This document shows positions 15,601 through 23,143 of a stretch of 64,000 nucleotides of DNA, in pieces; the first letter of the stretch is position 1, and each line of letters starts with the position of its first letter. The notes beneath the pieces were generated by a model that saw only the letters and a list, made by a program, of their open reading frames with translations, was not told the DNA's origin and did not search any database. This stretch comes from Gp1-AA122 sp036378535 (GTDB taxonomy: Bacteria > Acidobacteriota > Terriglobia > Terriglobales > Acidobacteriaceae), in NCBI GenBank assembly GCA_036378535.1, contig DASUWH010000032.1, positions 34,952 to 98,951 of the forward strand, written 5' to 3'. A program made the translations under genes and the position numbers.

Positions 15601-18579
15601 TAATTGCAGATCGATACACTGGGTTCCCGGCGGCGTGCTGGGCGAGCAAAGCGGGTAGGGCAAGTTGCTCAGCGTGCTGTCGCTGTCGAATAACTTCACC
15701 ACATAGCTGGCGGCTGTGTTGCCATTGTTGTTGACGGTGTAAATCGCATCGGTGACCTGTGCTCCGTTAACGACCTGATTGGCAATGGTCGAATTGTAGG
15801 CACTGGAATCGTTCAGCGGTGCGTTGAGATTGGTGTTGGACTTGAGCGTGTAGTTTAGGGAAGTATTGGACTTCAGCGTGTAATTGGATTTGAGCGAGTA
15901 ATTCTGTGGCGCACCATTTGACTTCAGCGTGTAATTTTGAACCTGGGGGCTGAGAATTGAGCCATTGTTGTTTAGTGGCGAACTGATGATCGCTGGGGTA
16001 ATGGATGGCGTGTAAGTCTCAGCCGCAAGAATATTGGGGCTGCCTGCCGGCAAACCGGCCGGATTAATGATCTGCGGCGCATTCGGATCCGGATTGAAGG
16101 TAATGGAGCCATTGAGCGGGCTGCCGCTGATGGGACTTCCGCACACCGCAGTGATCTCGACAGCGTTGACAGTCACGCTAGCGGTCGGATTCTGCGACAT
16201 GATGAACACGGATCGCGCGATGTTCGAGTACTGGGGAATCGTGACATCCAAAGAGAACACGTTGGCGAGTTGCTCGCACGACGGCGTGGTGGTGGGATCG
16301 GGAGTGGTGCCCTTGGCATTGAAGGCGGCTCGTCCACTAGGGTCCGGCGATCCATTGGCGAGCGCCGGTTGATTGACTACGACCAGGCGAATGTTTCTGG
16401 ACTGCCCGGTATTATTGCGGGCGTAAATGGTGAAAGCGCGTTCCAGCAATTGCTGCGGGCTGGAATTCGGTATGAAACCCAGAGGCTTCTGGTTGCCCGG
16501 TGAACTCACCAGCAACTGCGGATCAATACGAGCTGTATAAATATTCTGGTTACGCGTGCCCACGTATTGGTCGTTCACTCCGGCCACGCACTGGGTGACT
16601 TGCTGCGTGGGATCGAACCAGCTGTTGTGCGCGGTGGTGGGGTTGGAAATCGAATACGGCGGGACGTAATTGGCCCAGTTCCCATCGGGGGGTTCGGCTA
16701 CATCGCGGTTATCTGTCCAGGTGACGTGGAATACCTGCGGATTGCTGTTGCTGGTGTTGAATTGCCAGGTACCGTTCTGCAAGACAAAGGGTGGGTCGCC
16801 GCCGATATCGATGTAGTCGCCCATAAACGCGGTCGTGCCCTTTACAAACAGGGGCAGATCGGTTGGGTCAACTTGCAGTTGCGCAACCTGCTGCGATGGC
16901 TGCAAAGGGTCGACGTTGTCATAGCCCATCAAATACCGCGAAACACGAAATGTATTGAAGCTCGGAAGAGACACGACTCCGGCGGATTGTGGGCTCGCCT
17001 GGGCGCCCATGACGTCAATGGTGTGCCGGCGGCAGCCTAGCGTCATGTCATCAATCCAGCTGTTGAAGACGTTATTGAATCCAAATCCACTACAGGTGCC
17101 GCCGAGTTCCTCAAGTAACTGCCGCGCTTCCGAATAAATCGGGTTCCCATTTGCATCGGTGGTCGGTGAGAACACGCCCACCGTGTGGTCTTGCCGCAAA
17201 TCGTAATACGCCAAGCTCAGCTTGCCGGCGTTGAAACTCATGGTCGGCATAATCTGATGACCGCGGCCAGAGAGATTCGTAAACTGGGTTCCGTTGTCAC
17301 CATTCACAGGGCCGATGTCGATAGGTGCCGCATTCGTCCAGGTATTCCCACCGTCAGCGGAGATGGTCATTACGATCTTGGCGTCGCCATGAGAATCTCT
17401 TTGCGCGGCTGCGATATAGACTCTGCCCGTGTTGTCCACTGCCAGGGCGGGATAGCTGTTGGTACGAAACATCTGCGTGGTCGACGAAGTGTCGGCATCA
17501 AACGGGCACCCCGGTGCTGTCGAACTGGAAGGCGGGTTGGAAACGCAGCTGATCGGGTAATCGATGACATCGATGGCTTTGCTCCAGGTATTACCGCCGT
17601 CTGTCGACTTTGCTAGCACGATCGCGTCGGGGGTGCTGCCGTTGGCAAAGCGCCGCCATGCCACATACACCGTGGCGGGAGAAGTCGTAGGCACGCTGGG
17701 ATCGATAGCGATGATCGTTCCCTGGTTGGTGCTGTTCGTCTGGCTGATTTTGGTTGGCGTGGGGAAGCTTGCTCCGCAATTGTCCGAATAGGTGATATTA
17801 ATCTTGGTGCTGCCGCCGGTTCCCGTGAAGTTGGAATAGGCGAGAAAGACGCGGGCCGCGGGAACTTGCTCCGTGCCCTGAGTTCCATCGGGGTTCGTAA
17901 AGTTGATCGTGCAGGTATTCGTGTTGCGCGGTATGTCTACAGCAATCCACGGCTTGTCCAGCAACTGGCCGGCGGTACCAGTGGCCACCACGTAAGTGCC
18001 CAAATAGCGGATCGGGTCGGAAGGAGCCACGTTGGTCAATGAATTCTTCGCGGTGGGGTCGCCGTTTTCACGATTGTTGTTGTCGACGAAGCGCGCCAGA
18101 AAGACAGCGGCCGCCGCGTTGTTCGCGGGCGTGCGGTTGAAAGCAATACCGCTGTAATAAAGCATGCCTCCGGGTCCGGAACGAACGGTAGGATCCGCCC
18201 CTGCCTGGTAACCGTGAATCGGTGACGCCTGTCCCTGAGCGCTGCTGTCGAGCGGGTAGCCCGGCAACAGCGTACTGGACCAGGTCAAGCCACCATCGAA
18301 GGACTTAAAAACTCCAAGCCATGCGTCGCCCGTTTCTTCGATTCCCAGCAAGCCCGGAAGATCTACGGTGCGGTAATCGTTATCACCGGCAAGCAAGTGA
18401 AGATTGTTGCGGGTCGAGACGGTGATGGAAGGTTCGTTCTGGCGTTCCAGGAATGGATCCCCCGTGGTCCAGTCCGTACCTGAAACCATGTTTACGCTTT
18501 GACCAGATACCTGGGAAAAGGCCAGAGCACTGAAAACAAGCAGACTAATCAGCAGGATTACCGGACACACTTGCTTCAC
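12619..18579 (-). CDS. Giant secreted protein: Asp-box (sialidase-like) propeller plus Ig-like repeats and PxKF-like end
   Basis: A 1986-residue exported protein. The GTG start has a GGAGG ribosome-binding site at ideal spacing and gives a signal peptide MKQVCPVILLISLLVFSALA. The N-terminal ~650 residues contain Asp-box motifs (SFDGGLTW, STDGGNTW, SADGGNTW), indicating a sialidase-like beta-propeller. Around residues 880-920 lies a four-copy Y-T/S-L-K-S-N repeat. Two putative Ig (He_PIG-like) domains follow (SGALPAGFASQSYN and TTSLPNGLVGQPYS). Then come six bacterial Ig-like (Big_3) repeats of about 90-95 residues, each with PTGTV-type, conserved Cys pair and GDSNY/F motifs, and a PxKF-like C-terminal domain (FNFGKVLPAKWQL). 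Function is unknown; adhesion or extracellular matrix is the usual guess. No sialidase catalytic set was confirmed. Confidence 0.88.
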   Translation of the reverse strand: MKQVCPVILLISLLVFSALAFSQVSGQSVNMVSGTDWTTGDPFLERQNEPSITVSTRNNLHLLAGDNDYRTVDLPGLLGIEETGDAWLGVFKSFDGGLTWSSTLLPGYPLDSSAQGQASPIHGYQAGADPTVRSGPGGMLYYSGIAFNRTPANNAAAAVFLARFVDNNNRENGDPTAKNSLTNVAPSDPIRYLGTYVVATGTAGQLLDKPWIAVDIPRNTNTCTINFTNPDGTQGTEQVPAARVFLAYSNFTGTGGSTKINITYSDNCGASFPTPTKISQTNSTNQGTIIAIDPSVPTTSPATVYVAWRRFANGSTPDAIVLAKSTDGGNTWSKAIDVIDYPISCVSNPPSSSTAPGCPFDADTSSTTQMFRTNSYPALAVDNTGRVYIAAAQRDSHGDAKIVMTISADGGNTWTNAAPIDIGPVNGDNGTQFTNLSGRGHQIMPTMSFNAGKLSLAYYDLRQDHTVGVFSPTTDANGNPIYSEARQLLEELGGTCSGFGFNNVFNSWIDDMTLGCRRHTIDVMGAQASPQSAGVVSLPSFNTFRVSRYLMGYDNVDPLQPSQQVAQLQVDPTDLPLFVKGTTAFMGDYIDIGGDPPFVLQNGTWQFNTSNSNPQVFHVTWTDNRDVAEPPDGNWANYVPPYSISNPTTAHNSWFDPTQQVTQCVAGVNDQYVGTRNQNIYTARIDPQLLVSSPGNQKPLGFIPNSSPQQLLERAFTIYARNNTGQSRNIRLVVVNQPALANGSPDPSGRAAFNAKGTTPDPTTTPSCEQLANVFSLDVTIPQYSNIARSVFIMSQNPTASVTVNAVEITAVCGSPISGSPLNGSITFNPDPNAPQIINPAGLPAGSPNILAAETYTPSITPAIISSPLNNNGSILSPQVQNYTLKSNGAPQNYSLKSNYTLKSNTSLNYTLKSNTNLNAPLNDSSAYNSTIANQVVNGAQVTDAIYTVNNNGNTAASYVVKLFDSDSTLSNLPYPLCSPSTPPGTQCIDLQLMLAKQYLTPTQDPQNTCNLAILNNFVTGVNVVPSILTNTGILGNPVAFDPNTSNATITLAPGETGFIILRSNLSASDLQTLITATTPVVVAHAANTGTANPPATLTILSGALPAGFASQSYNTSVNTFGGVAPYSFTFLDGNGNPTLTDPSTGLTINGSTGAISGTLPATGSYNLTVQVTDSATVPSTISRVLSLKVVAPLVITTTSLPNGLVGQPYSQVLQTSGGTGAHYTWSATGLPSFLSLDPNSGTLSVPNPQSATPGSYNFTVSVSDPGPPAQTANQNLSVTFTENTSVSVIASPNPALFGAAVTASVIVSSSVSGTPTGTASVTDSTGASCNLTLSGGTGNCQLTPKSVGADTLTATYSGDSNYNSSSGTTTLQVNQTGTATTLTPASASAVVGQPITMNFIVSAVGSSGTPTGTVTVDDGTGDTCSGPLSSGAGSCSLNPTTPGNKTLTAKYPGNTNYAGSFGTAGLQVTQAGTSTGVNSSQTNVVSGQTITANFSVSANTPSSGNPVPTGTVAVTNATGGSCTGTLSSGSGTCLLVVGGPGSSSLTGVYSGDSNYTGSTSPASGSITIGKANTTTSASSSPNPSSVGQGVTVNVNVAPAFSGTPTGTVTVSDNAGATCNVTLVSGKGSCQVNPLVAGTRNFTATYAGDSNFNGSSGVASQTVNKAGTSLTVSASPNPSVVGQAVVVGVTVSGAFGGAPTGSVAVSDSTGASCTATLSSGTGQCSLLPGKPGADTISASYAGDSNFTGSSNQVSELVNKGNTTATVTSSPNPSLLNQTITVNFTVSANAPATGTPTGTVNVTDSTGVSCSATLSSGKGSCTITPKSVGNDAITAAYGGDANFNGSSGTVSQQQVQYKFIGFLTPLGPAGSYSGAFNFGKVLPAKWQLTDVNGNLISSTKSLTLMVAYFTGAPPASGVCPIATSTNSILLYSPIAGAAGNSTFRYSSGQFIFNWDTSSADPYGRGCFTLSVQLNDGSTPKLTSLQLQ
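13020..14735 (-). repeat. Six tandem Ig-like (Big_3) domain repeats within the giant secreted protein
   Basis: About six in-frame units of roughly 280 bp each encode Ig-like domains. Every unit carries a Cys in the middle (S/T-C-x-x-x-L-S-S/G-G-x-G) followed about 8 residues later by a second Cys, and ends in a Y-x-G-D-S/A-N-Y/F motif. The two Cys probably form an intra-domain disulphide. Units are diverged at the DNA level. Confidence 0.8.
15835..15937 (-). repeat. Short imperfect repeat encoding Y-T/S-L-K-S-N motifs
   Basis: Four copies of a roughly 18-bp unit (core GACTTCAGCGTGTAATT on the plus strand) are spaced 18-32 bp apart within the giant secreted protein gene. They encode NYTLKSN, NYSLKSN, YTLKSN and NYTLKSN. 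They lie between the propeller part and the Ig-like part of the protein. Confidence 0.75.
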
Positions 18580-19100
18580 GGAAACCTCCGCACCGATGTT
18601 CGTTACTTATTTGTGCTGTTACCCGAAAGGCGTGCTAATGGATGATTCGTAATGACTCGACCACCGAGCGCGGCGCAACGCACGGAGTCGCATCAGCCAT
18701 GGCGCACTGGCTGTGAAAACCGACGGGCCTCCAGCTTTCCTGACTTCTGGTACACGTCTGGGAGTTCTTTCAGACGATCTTGCGTTGGCACGTTGGGGGT
18801 GTGCACAACCGAGATTGCCTACGATCTTCTCTGAAACAACTCACACAGTCAAACAAAAACAGTGTGACTACGAGATAAATCAGCAACGGACGGCCGCATT
18901 TGTTAAGGTCCTCAGCGGGGCTCGAAAACTATGCAAAATTCTGCAATGCATAGCCCGCACGATGACCTCCCGCTTAGATATGCACGTGCAGAGCCAAACC
19001 TGCTGCGAGTCGCGGTTCAGCTTGTATCGTACGGACGATAATTTTTCATCCCGCCACGGCGAAAATTTGACATAATTGCCTCCCCCAGCAAGGAGAAGCC
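18580..19100. other. Divergent intergenic region between secreted protein and sigma-54-type activator
   Basis: These 521 bp separate divergently transcribed genes. No ORF has a convincing start. The AAGGAG ribosome-binding site of the activator gene lies at about 19089. TTGACA occurs at about 19067, too close to the start to be a standard -35 for an mRNA with a normal leader. A TTGGCACG at about 18787 lacks a correctly spaced -12 element. Confidence 0.4.
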
Positions 19101-20504
19101 ATGCCACGCGCCAGGGCCCAGACTTCTCGCCCTAACATCGCCATCGTTACAAGTGACGACCGCGTCGGTCCGGAAGCCGAGACCTATCTCGCTGAAACCT
19201 GCGATTTGAGAGTTCTGAGGAGTTGGCCCGAACTCAGCGGATTGCTCTCCGAACAATCGCTCGACGCTGCTCTCCTCGACATAGATACGATTCGGGAACG
19301 AAGCGAGGAAAGTATCGTGGCCGTCGGAGAACTACGGGCGCTGGCGCCGGAGTTGGTGATCTTCGCTATGACGCGATCGGTGAGCCGCAATCTGCGCCTC
19401 AAGGCTGTGGCGGCCGGCGTGGACGATTATTTTGTCGCACCTGTTGATTTCGACGAGGTGAGAATTGTTCTGGCCCGCGCCCTCGAAAGACGGGCCGCGG
19501 AATTGGAGTGCCGGGAGGCCCAGGAGCAAGGCCGCGTGGTGCAGCCGTCGTTCGCGGGCCTGATCGGCAGTAGCGAGCCCATGCAGCTCGTCTACGAAGC
19601 AATTCAAACTCTCGCTGAGAGCAACACTACGGCATTGATCCGCGGCGAAAGCGGAACCGGCAAGGAACTGGTGGCGCGCGCCATGGTGGCGCATGGGCCG
19701 CGCTGCGACAAACCGTTCGTCAGCATCAATTGCGCTGCTTTGCCGGAGAATCTGATCGAGACTGAACTGTTTGGGCACGAAAAAGGCGCCTTCACCGATG
19801 CTCGTGAATCGCGCGCCGGGCATATCGAACTGGCGCATACCGGAACGCTTTTTCTGGACGAAATCGCCACCCTTTCGCTTCCCCTGCAATCCAAGCTGCT
19901 GCGAGTACTGGAAGACCGCGCGGTAACCCGGATTGGCGGGAAAAATCCCAGGAAGATTGATTTTCGTCTGATCACGGCGACGAACGAGGATCTGGAGGAT
20001 ATGGTTCGAACCGGCCGCTTCCGCGAAGACCTCTACTATCGCATTAACGTGGTGCCTATCCTGCTGCCCGCGCTGCGCGAACGTCCTGGGGACGTTCCTT
20101 TGCTCGTCAATCATTTCCTGCACGAGTACTGCACCGCCAACAAAGTTCCGCTCAAAGTAATCGAGCCGGAGGTCATGGCCATTCTGGAAGACGATCCTTG
20201 GCCGGGCAACGTGCGGGAACTGGAGAATCTGGTGCAACGGTTGGTACTGATGGTGAAAGGGCCGGTGATCAAGGTCCAGCATCTGCCGCAACGGATTCTC
20301 TACCACAGCACTGCCACCCAGGAATCTTTGCTGATCCCCGATGGCGGAGTGAATTTTGACGATGAAATTGCACGAATTGAAGAGGCCTACCTGCAGGCAG
20401 CGCTCAGGCGCAGCGGCGGCAAGAAGGTCACGGCCGCCGCGCTGCTGCACATCAACCCCCAAAAAATGAAGTACTTGTGCCGCAAATACCGCGTCCACGG
20501 TTAA
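19101..20504 (+). CDS. NtrC-family (sigma-54-type) activator with degenerate receiver and GAFTDA loop
   Basis: A 467-residue three-domain regulator. The receiver-like domain (about 12-130) keeps D60 at the phosphorylation position and an acidic pair (D19-D20), but lacks the MPG turn and has Ala in place of the conserved Lys (FVAPVD). The AAA+ domain (about 155-395) has Walker A GESGTGKE near 181, Walker B TLFLDEIA and the R-finger region RFREDLYYRINVVP. The sigma-54 contact loop reads GAFTDA (229-234) instead of GAFTGA. The C-terminal segment resembles a Fis-type HTH but is divergent (INPQKMKYLCRKYRVHG). The start has an AAGGAG ribosome-binding site. It lies 226 bp upstream of the repeat peptide gene and may control it. 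Confidence 0.87.
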   Translation: MPRARAQTSRPNIAIVTSDDRVGPEAETYLAETCDLRVLRSWPELSGLLSEQSLDAALLDIDTIRERSEESIVAVGELRALAPELVIFAMTRSVSRNLRLKAVAAGVDDYFVAPVDFDEVRIVLARALERRAAELECREAQEQGRVVQPSFAGLIGSSEPMQLVYEAIQTLAESNTTALIRGESGTGKELVARAMVAHGPRCDKPFVSINCAALPENLIETELFGHEKGAFTDARESRAGHIELAHTGTLFLDEIATLSLPLQSKLLRVLEDRAVTRIGGKNPRKIDFRLITATNEDLEDMVRTGRFREDLYYRINVVPILLPALRERPGDVPLLVNHFLHEYCTANKVPLKVIEPEVMAILEDDPWPGNVRELENLVQRLVLMVKGPVIKVQHLPQRILYHSTATQESLLIPDGGVNFDDEIARIEEAYLQAALRRSGGKKVTAAALLHINPQKMKYLCRKYRVHG

Positions 20505-20520
20505 TAATTCACCGTTTTAT

Positions 20521-20535
20521 GGTTAATTTTTAACC
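20521..20535. promoter_or_regulatory. Perfect inverted repeat GGTTAA-TTT-TTAACC
   Basis: A 6-bp perfect dyad with a 3-bp spacer lies 16 bp after the activator stop and about 195 bp before the peptide gene. A GGTTAA also occurs at the stop codon of the activator gene. It is AT-rich, so a weak terminator is unlikely. An activator-binding site (enhancer-like) is possible. Confidence 0.35.
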
Positions 20536-20551
20536 CAAACTGCAGGGTGAG

Positions 20552-20569
20552 ATCACATCCTTGTGTGAT
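20552..20569. promoter_or_regulatory. Inverted repeat ATCACA-N6-TGTGAT upstream of the peptide gene
   Basis: Perfect 6-bp arms are separated by TCCTTG, 161 bp upstream of the peptide ATG. The distance suits an upstream activator site for an NtrC-type protein. The arms are the inverse orientation of a CRP site (TCACA-N6-TGTGA). Confidence 0.35.
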
Positions 20570-20730
20570 GTTGTGACCAGCCTGATTGACACATTGGCTT
20601 GAATTCATTGGAGGAGTTTACTTTCCTAGTCCCGGTCCCCTGGATGGTACGTGGAGTGCTAATCACAAGAGCAGATCGGGAACAGAGAAACCGGTCGAGA
20701 GTTTAGAAACAAATTTCAATGGAGGATCGC

Positions 20731-20934
20731 ATGTCAGTCGAGAAGAAATCACTCATCAGCCGCCGCACCGCCGCCCAGAAAGCCATCGTAACCAAGGCCG
20801 ATTCGAAAGTGACAAGCGCTCCGTTGGTACAGCCGCGCATGGCACCGCGGACGGCACCTCGGACCGCCCCGCGCACAGCGCCCCGCATCGCACCGCGCGC
20901 CGCTGCTCGCATTGCTACCCGGGTAAAGGTCTAG
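20731..20934 (+). CDS. Small peptide with C-terminal tandem A-P-R-x repeats (candidate modified/exported peptide precursor)
   Basis: A 67-residue peptide. The ATG at 20731 is chosen because GGAGG lies 5 bp upstream; the ATG at 20719 overlaps that ribosome-binding site. Residues 1-35 form a charged Lys/Arg/Ser-rich leader (MSVEKKSLISRRTAAQKA, then a T/K/A stretch). Residues 36-63 are a run of A-P-R-T/I/A-type tetrapeptides, ending ATRVKV. The repeat units use different synonymous codons for Ala, Pro and Arg, so selection acts on the peptide. No Cys, Gly-Gly or signal peptide is seen. It sits between an NtrC-type activator and a convergent PqqD-like/M50/HlyD operon, which suggests a leader-core substrate. 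The function is inferred only. Confidence 0.6.
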   Translation: MSVEKKSLISRRTAAQKAIVTKADSKVTSAPLVQPRMAPRTAPRTAPRTAPRIAPRAAARIATRVKV

Positions 20935-20945
20935 CCTATAGGTAC

Positions 20946-20968
20946 GGGGCCGGCGGGGGGCCGGCCCC
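20946..20968. terminator. GC-rich hairpin between convergent peptide gene and M50-HlyD gene
   Basis: GGGGCCGG (20946-20953) pairs perfectly with CCGGCCCC (20961-20968) around a 7-nt loop, 12 bp after the peptide stop and 31 bp before the stop of the opposing gene. No clear U-tract follows on either strand. A bidirectional terminator or transcript-stabilising stem is likely. Confidence 0.6.
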
Positions 20969-20998
20969 ATTCCATCTTCACTCGACGCGCGTCACTAC

Positions 20999-23143
20999 TC
21001 ACCACACCTTGCGGTTCGCCAAATCGCTAATAAATCTCCAGGTAAACCCCACCAAGCTTCGTCGCTGCACGAATACTTTTGCCGAGCCGGTCATGCCATC
21101 CCGCAAATTACCGTCATTCCTCAACATTGCCGTAGCCAGGTAATATCTGGGCGGATTCAAACCCTGCAGTTGCTGCTTGGGAATCAGCCCTTCCGCGACA
21201 GGAACAGCAGCCGGAGATAGCGAAGAGAGTGTGGCCGAAAACGGCTGGAATCCTCCAATGACCAATAAGCGCACCGGAGCACCCAAGTGGACATCGTGCA
21301 ATGCAAACTCCGGCAGGTACAGGCGCGCACTCACCTCAGATGTGTCAGCAACCTCCATCAAAAAGTCGCCTTCGTCCGGTGAGGAGCCTGTCAGGTTGTC
21401 GGGATGAGCCGTCATCACAGTGCCCGAGATTGGGCTGGTGACGTTTAATTGGCCGAGCTTTTCTGCCAGGATTCTGGACTTGTCCGATAGCTGCTGGCGT
21501 TCTTGTTCGGCAGCAGCCAAGCCTTCATAGCGCAAAGAGGCCTGGGTAGCGCGGGCAGAAGCGGAGGCGAGGTCGGAGGCGGCTTGTGCGGCAGCTGACT
21601 CCAATTCAAGATTCCGCATGCGTAGCAGTAAGCTACCCGCCGCCACGTGTTCGCCTTCCTGTACCGATACATGCTCGATGACTCCGGGTACAGTGGTCCG
21701 CACCGGGTAACGATGGGCAGCCTGCACCAGAAATGGGGCCTGTACAAAGTCGGGCCAAACGGGCGCAAACAGCAGAATCAAAACCGTGACGCATAGAACA
21801 GCGATTCGCCCGGGAGTGAGCCAGGCGCGCGCCCGTTCTTTTTTATCGAGATAAACGAGTTTCATAAATTTTCCCACAAGTCTGATTCGGGAGCGAAAGA
21901 CCCAACAACCGATCGTGACCGCCGGCAGAAAGGCCCACTCCGGGGAGTAGGCCAACAGAATGTGATAGGTGATTAGCATCAGAAACGAAAGCAATACGTA
22001 GCTATATGCGCCTGAAAGAATCCCGTAGATGACATAAAAAGCGCGTTTGCGGCGGGGGACGTAGGGTACCTCTACGGCAAGTCCGAAAACATATTTGCGC
22101 ATCCAGGCGGACAGGTATTCGGTACTGCTTTCTTTAAGGGTGGGCTCGTGCACGAGTTCGGAAAAGATCAGGTACCCATCCAGCTTGATCAGCGGATTCA
22201 GGTTGAGAATGGAAACTCCCAGCCCGGTAACCATCATCACCTTGTAAGCCCAGTCGTGGATGAGCATCCCCGTGGCTGTCCCCCACCACACCACCGTGGC
22301 GAAAAAACAAACCACCAGGTCCAGCCATATGCCTGCGAAAGCGGTTGCAATGCGCGCCCACTTACCCCCGAGAACCCAGACCTGCGTGGCGTCGCAATAA
22401 AAGCTGGGGGCGAAGTAGAGCAAAGTGAATCCCATGCGCTCGATGGTTGTGCCATAGTGTTTAGCCGCGAGCCCGTGTGCCGTCTCGTGCACGAAGGCCA
22501 TGGCACCGAAAAGGAACCAAAACTCCACCAGGTCGGAACCTGATTTGGCAGTGAAGTTGTAAAACGCAAAACTGTCCGACCAGACCTCTCCGAATCGGTC
22601 AGCCCACATCCACCCCATCAACGCAAACATGCCTATGCTCAGCCAGACAAACCAGGGTGTGAATAAGAATTTGAGCCTCGGATATAAGCGGCTGATGTAG
22701 CCGTCAGCGTCTTCCCAAACTTTGATGGGGATGTCGGAAAGATCCTTGAAACGGCTGCGTTTTTCCCTTGAGGACCGCAGCTCTTGCTGCAGGGCGATGT
22801 TTTGCTCCAGAGGCGTCTTGTAGAGGAGCTGGGTCTGTGCCTGCAGAAAGCTTGCTAATTCCCTGACATCGTCTTCAGATGTGGCGGCGCCCGTTTGTTG
22901 CTGGTAAAGATCCGCAACTTCCTTGAACGAGCGTTGCCCATCAAATAACTCAACCAGTTGCCACTGGAGTGGAACAAAACGATAGATCGATTCCGTTCCC
23001 GGCATTCGCACCACGATCACGGGATCCCCGTTCTCTATGTGTTGCTTGAAAATGACCCTCGGATCGAGCTTAGGAGGAGCGTGTCGGATGAGCCGCTCCG
23101 GCAATTCCGGAAGAGCAACTTCGAAGGCACGGACGATATTCAT
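20999..23143 (-). CDS. PqqD-like / M50 site-2-type metalloprotease / HlyD-like fusion membrane protein
   Basis: A 714-residue fusion protein. Residues about 45-115 (YRFVPLQWQLVELFDGQRSF onward) resemble a PqqD-like peptide-binding domain. A polytopic membrane region (about 160-460) contains the zinc motif HETAH near 217 and the second M50 signature NLNPLIKLDGY near 316, which is typical of intramembrane site-2 proteases. After the last TM helix, residues about 490-620 form a lipoyl/HlyD-type barrel-sandwich (GVIEHVSVQEGEHVAAG, then a short coiled coil and PISGTVMTA). The 5' end overlaps the upstream HlyD-like gene by 4 bp (ATGA). The combination fits recognition, cleavage and export of a peptide. 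Whether the protease is active is unproven, although the zinc ligands are present. Confidence 0.87.
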   Translation of the reverse strand: MNIVRAFEVALPELPERLIRHAPPKLDPRVIFKQHIENGDPVIVVRMPGTESIYRFVPLQWQLVELFDGQRSFKEVADLYQQQTGAATSEDDVRELASFLQAQTQLLYKTPLEQNIALQQELRSSREKRSRFKDLSDIPIKVWEDADGYISRLYPRLKFLFTPWFVWLSIGMFALMGWMWADRFGEVWSDSFAFYNFTAKSGSDLVEFWFLFGAMAFVHETAHGLAAKHYGTTIERMGFTLLYFAPSFYCDATQVWVLGGKWARIATAFAGIWLDLVVCFFATVVWWGTATGMLIHDWAYKVMMVTGLGVSILNLNPLIKLDGYLIFSELVHEPTLKESSTEYLSAWMRKYVFGLAVEVPYVPRRKRAFYVIYGILSGAYSYVLLSFLMLITYHILLAYSPEWAFLPAVTIGCWVFRSRIRLVGKFMKLVYLDKKERARAWLTPGRIAVLCVTVLILLFAPVWPDFVQAPFLVQAAHRYPVRTTVPGVIEHVSVQEGEHVAAGSLLLRMRNLELESAAAQAASDLASASARATQASLRYEGLAAAEQERQQLSDKSRILAEKLGQLNVTSPISGTVMTAHPDNLTGSSPDEGDFLMEVADTSEVSARLYLPEFALHDVHLGAPVRLLVIGGFQPFSATLSSLSPAAVPVAEGLIPKQQLQGLNPPRYYLATAMLRNDGNLRDGMTGSAKVFVQRRSLVGFTWRFISDLANRKVW

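Noticed and set aside
18786..18806. Possible sigma-54 promoter (TTGGCACG) upstream of the NtrC-like gene
   Set aside because: The GC of the -12 element is about 4 bp too far from the GG of the -24 element, so spacing is wrong.
16173..18900. Many plus-strand ORFs of 60-157 codons opposite the giant secreted protein
   Set aside because: They are antisense shadows of a conserved, signal-peptide-bearing ORF with clear Asp-box and Ig-like motifs.
20586..20602. Possible sigma-54 promoter (TTGACACATTGGCTTGA) upstream of the peptide gene
   Set aside because: The -24 GG is GA and the -12 TTGC would be off by one base. A sigma-70 -35 (TTGACA) reading has no good -10 at 17 bp.
20586..21143. Longer ORF (185 codons) overlapping the peptide gene in another frame
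   Set aside because: It runs through the terminator hairpin and into the opposing gene, has no recognisable domain, and its composition is low-complexity.
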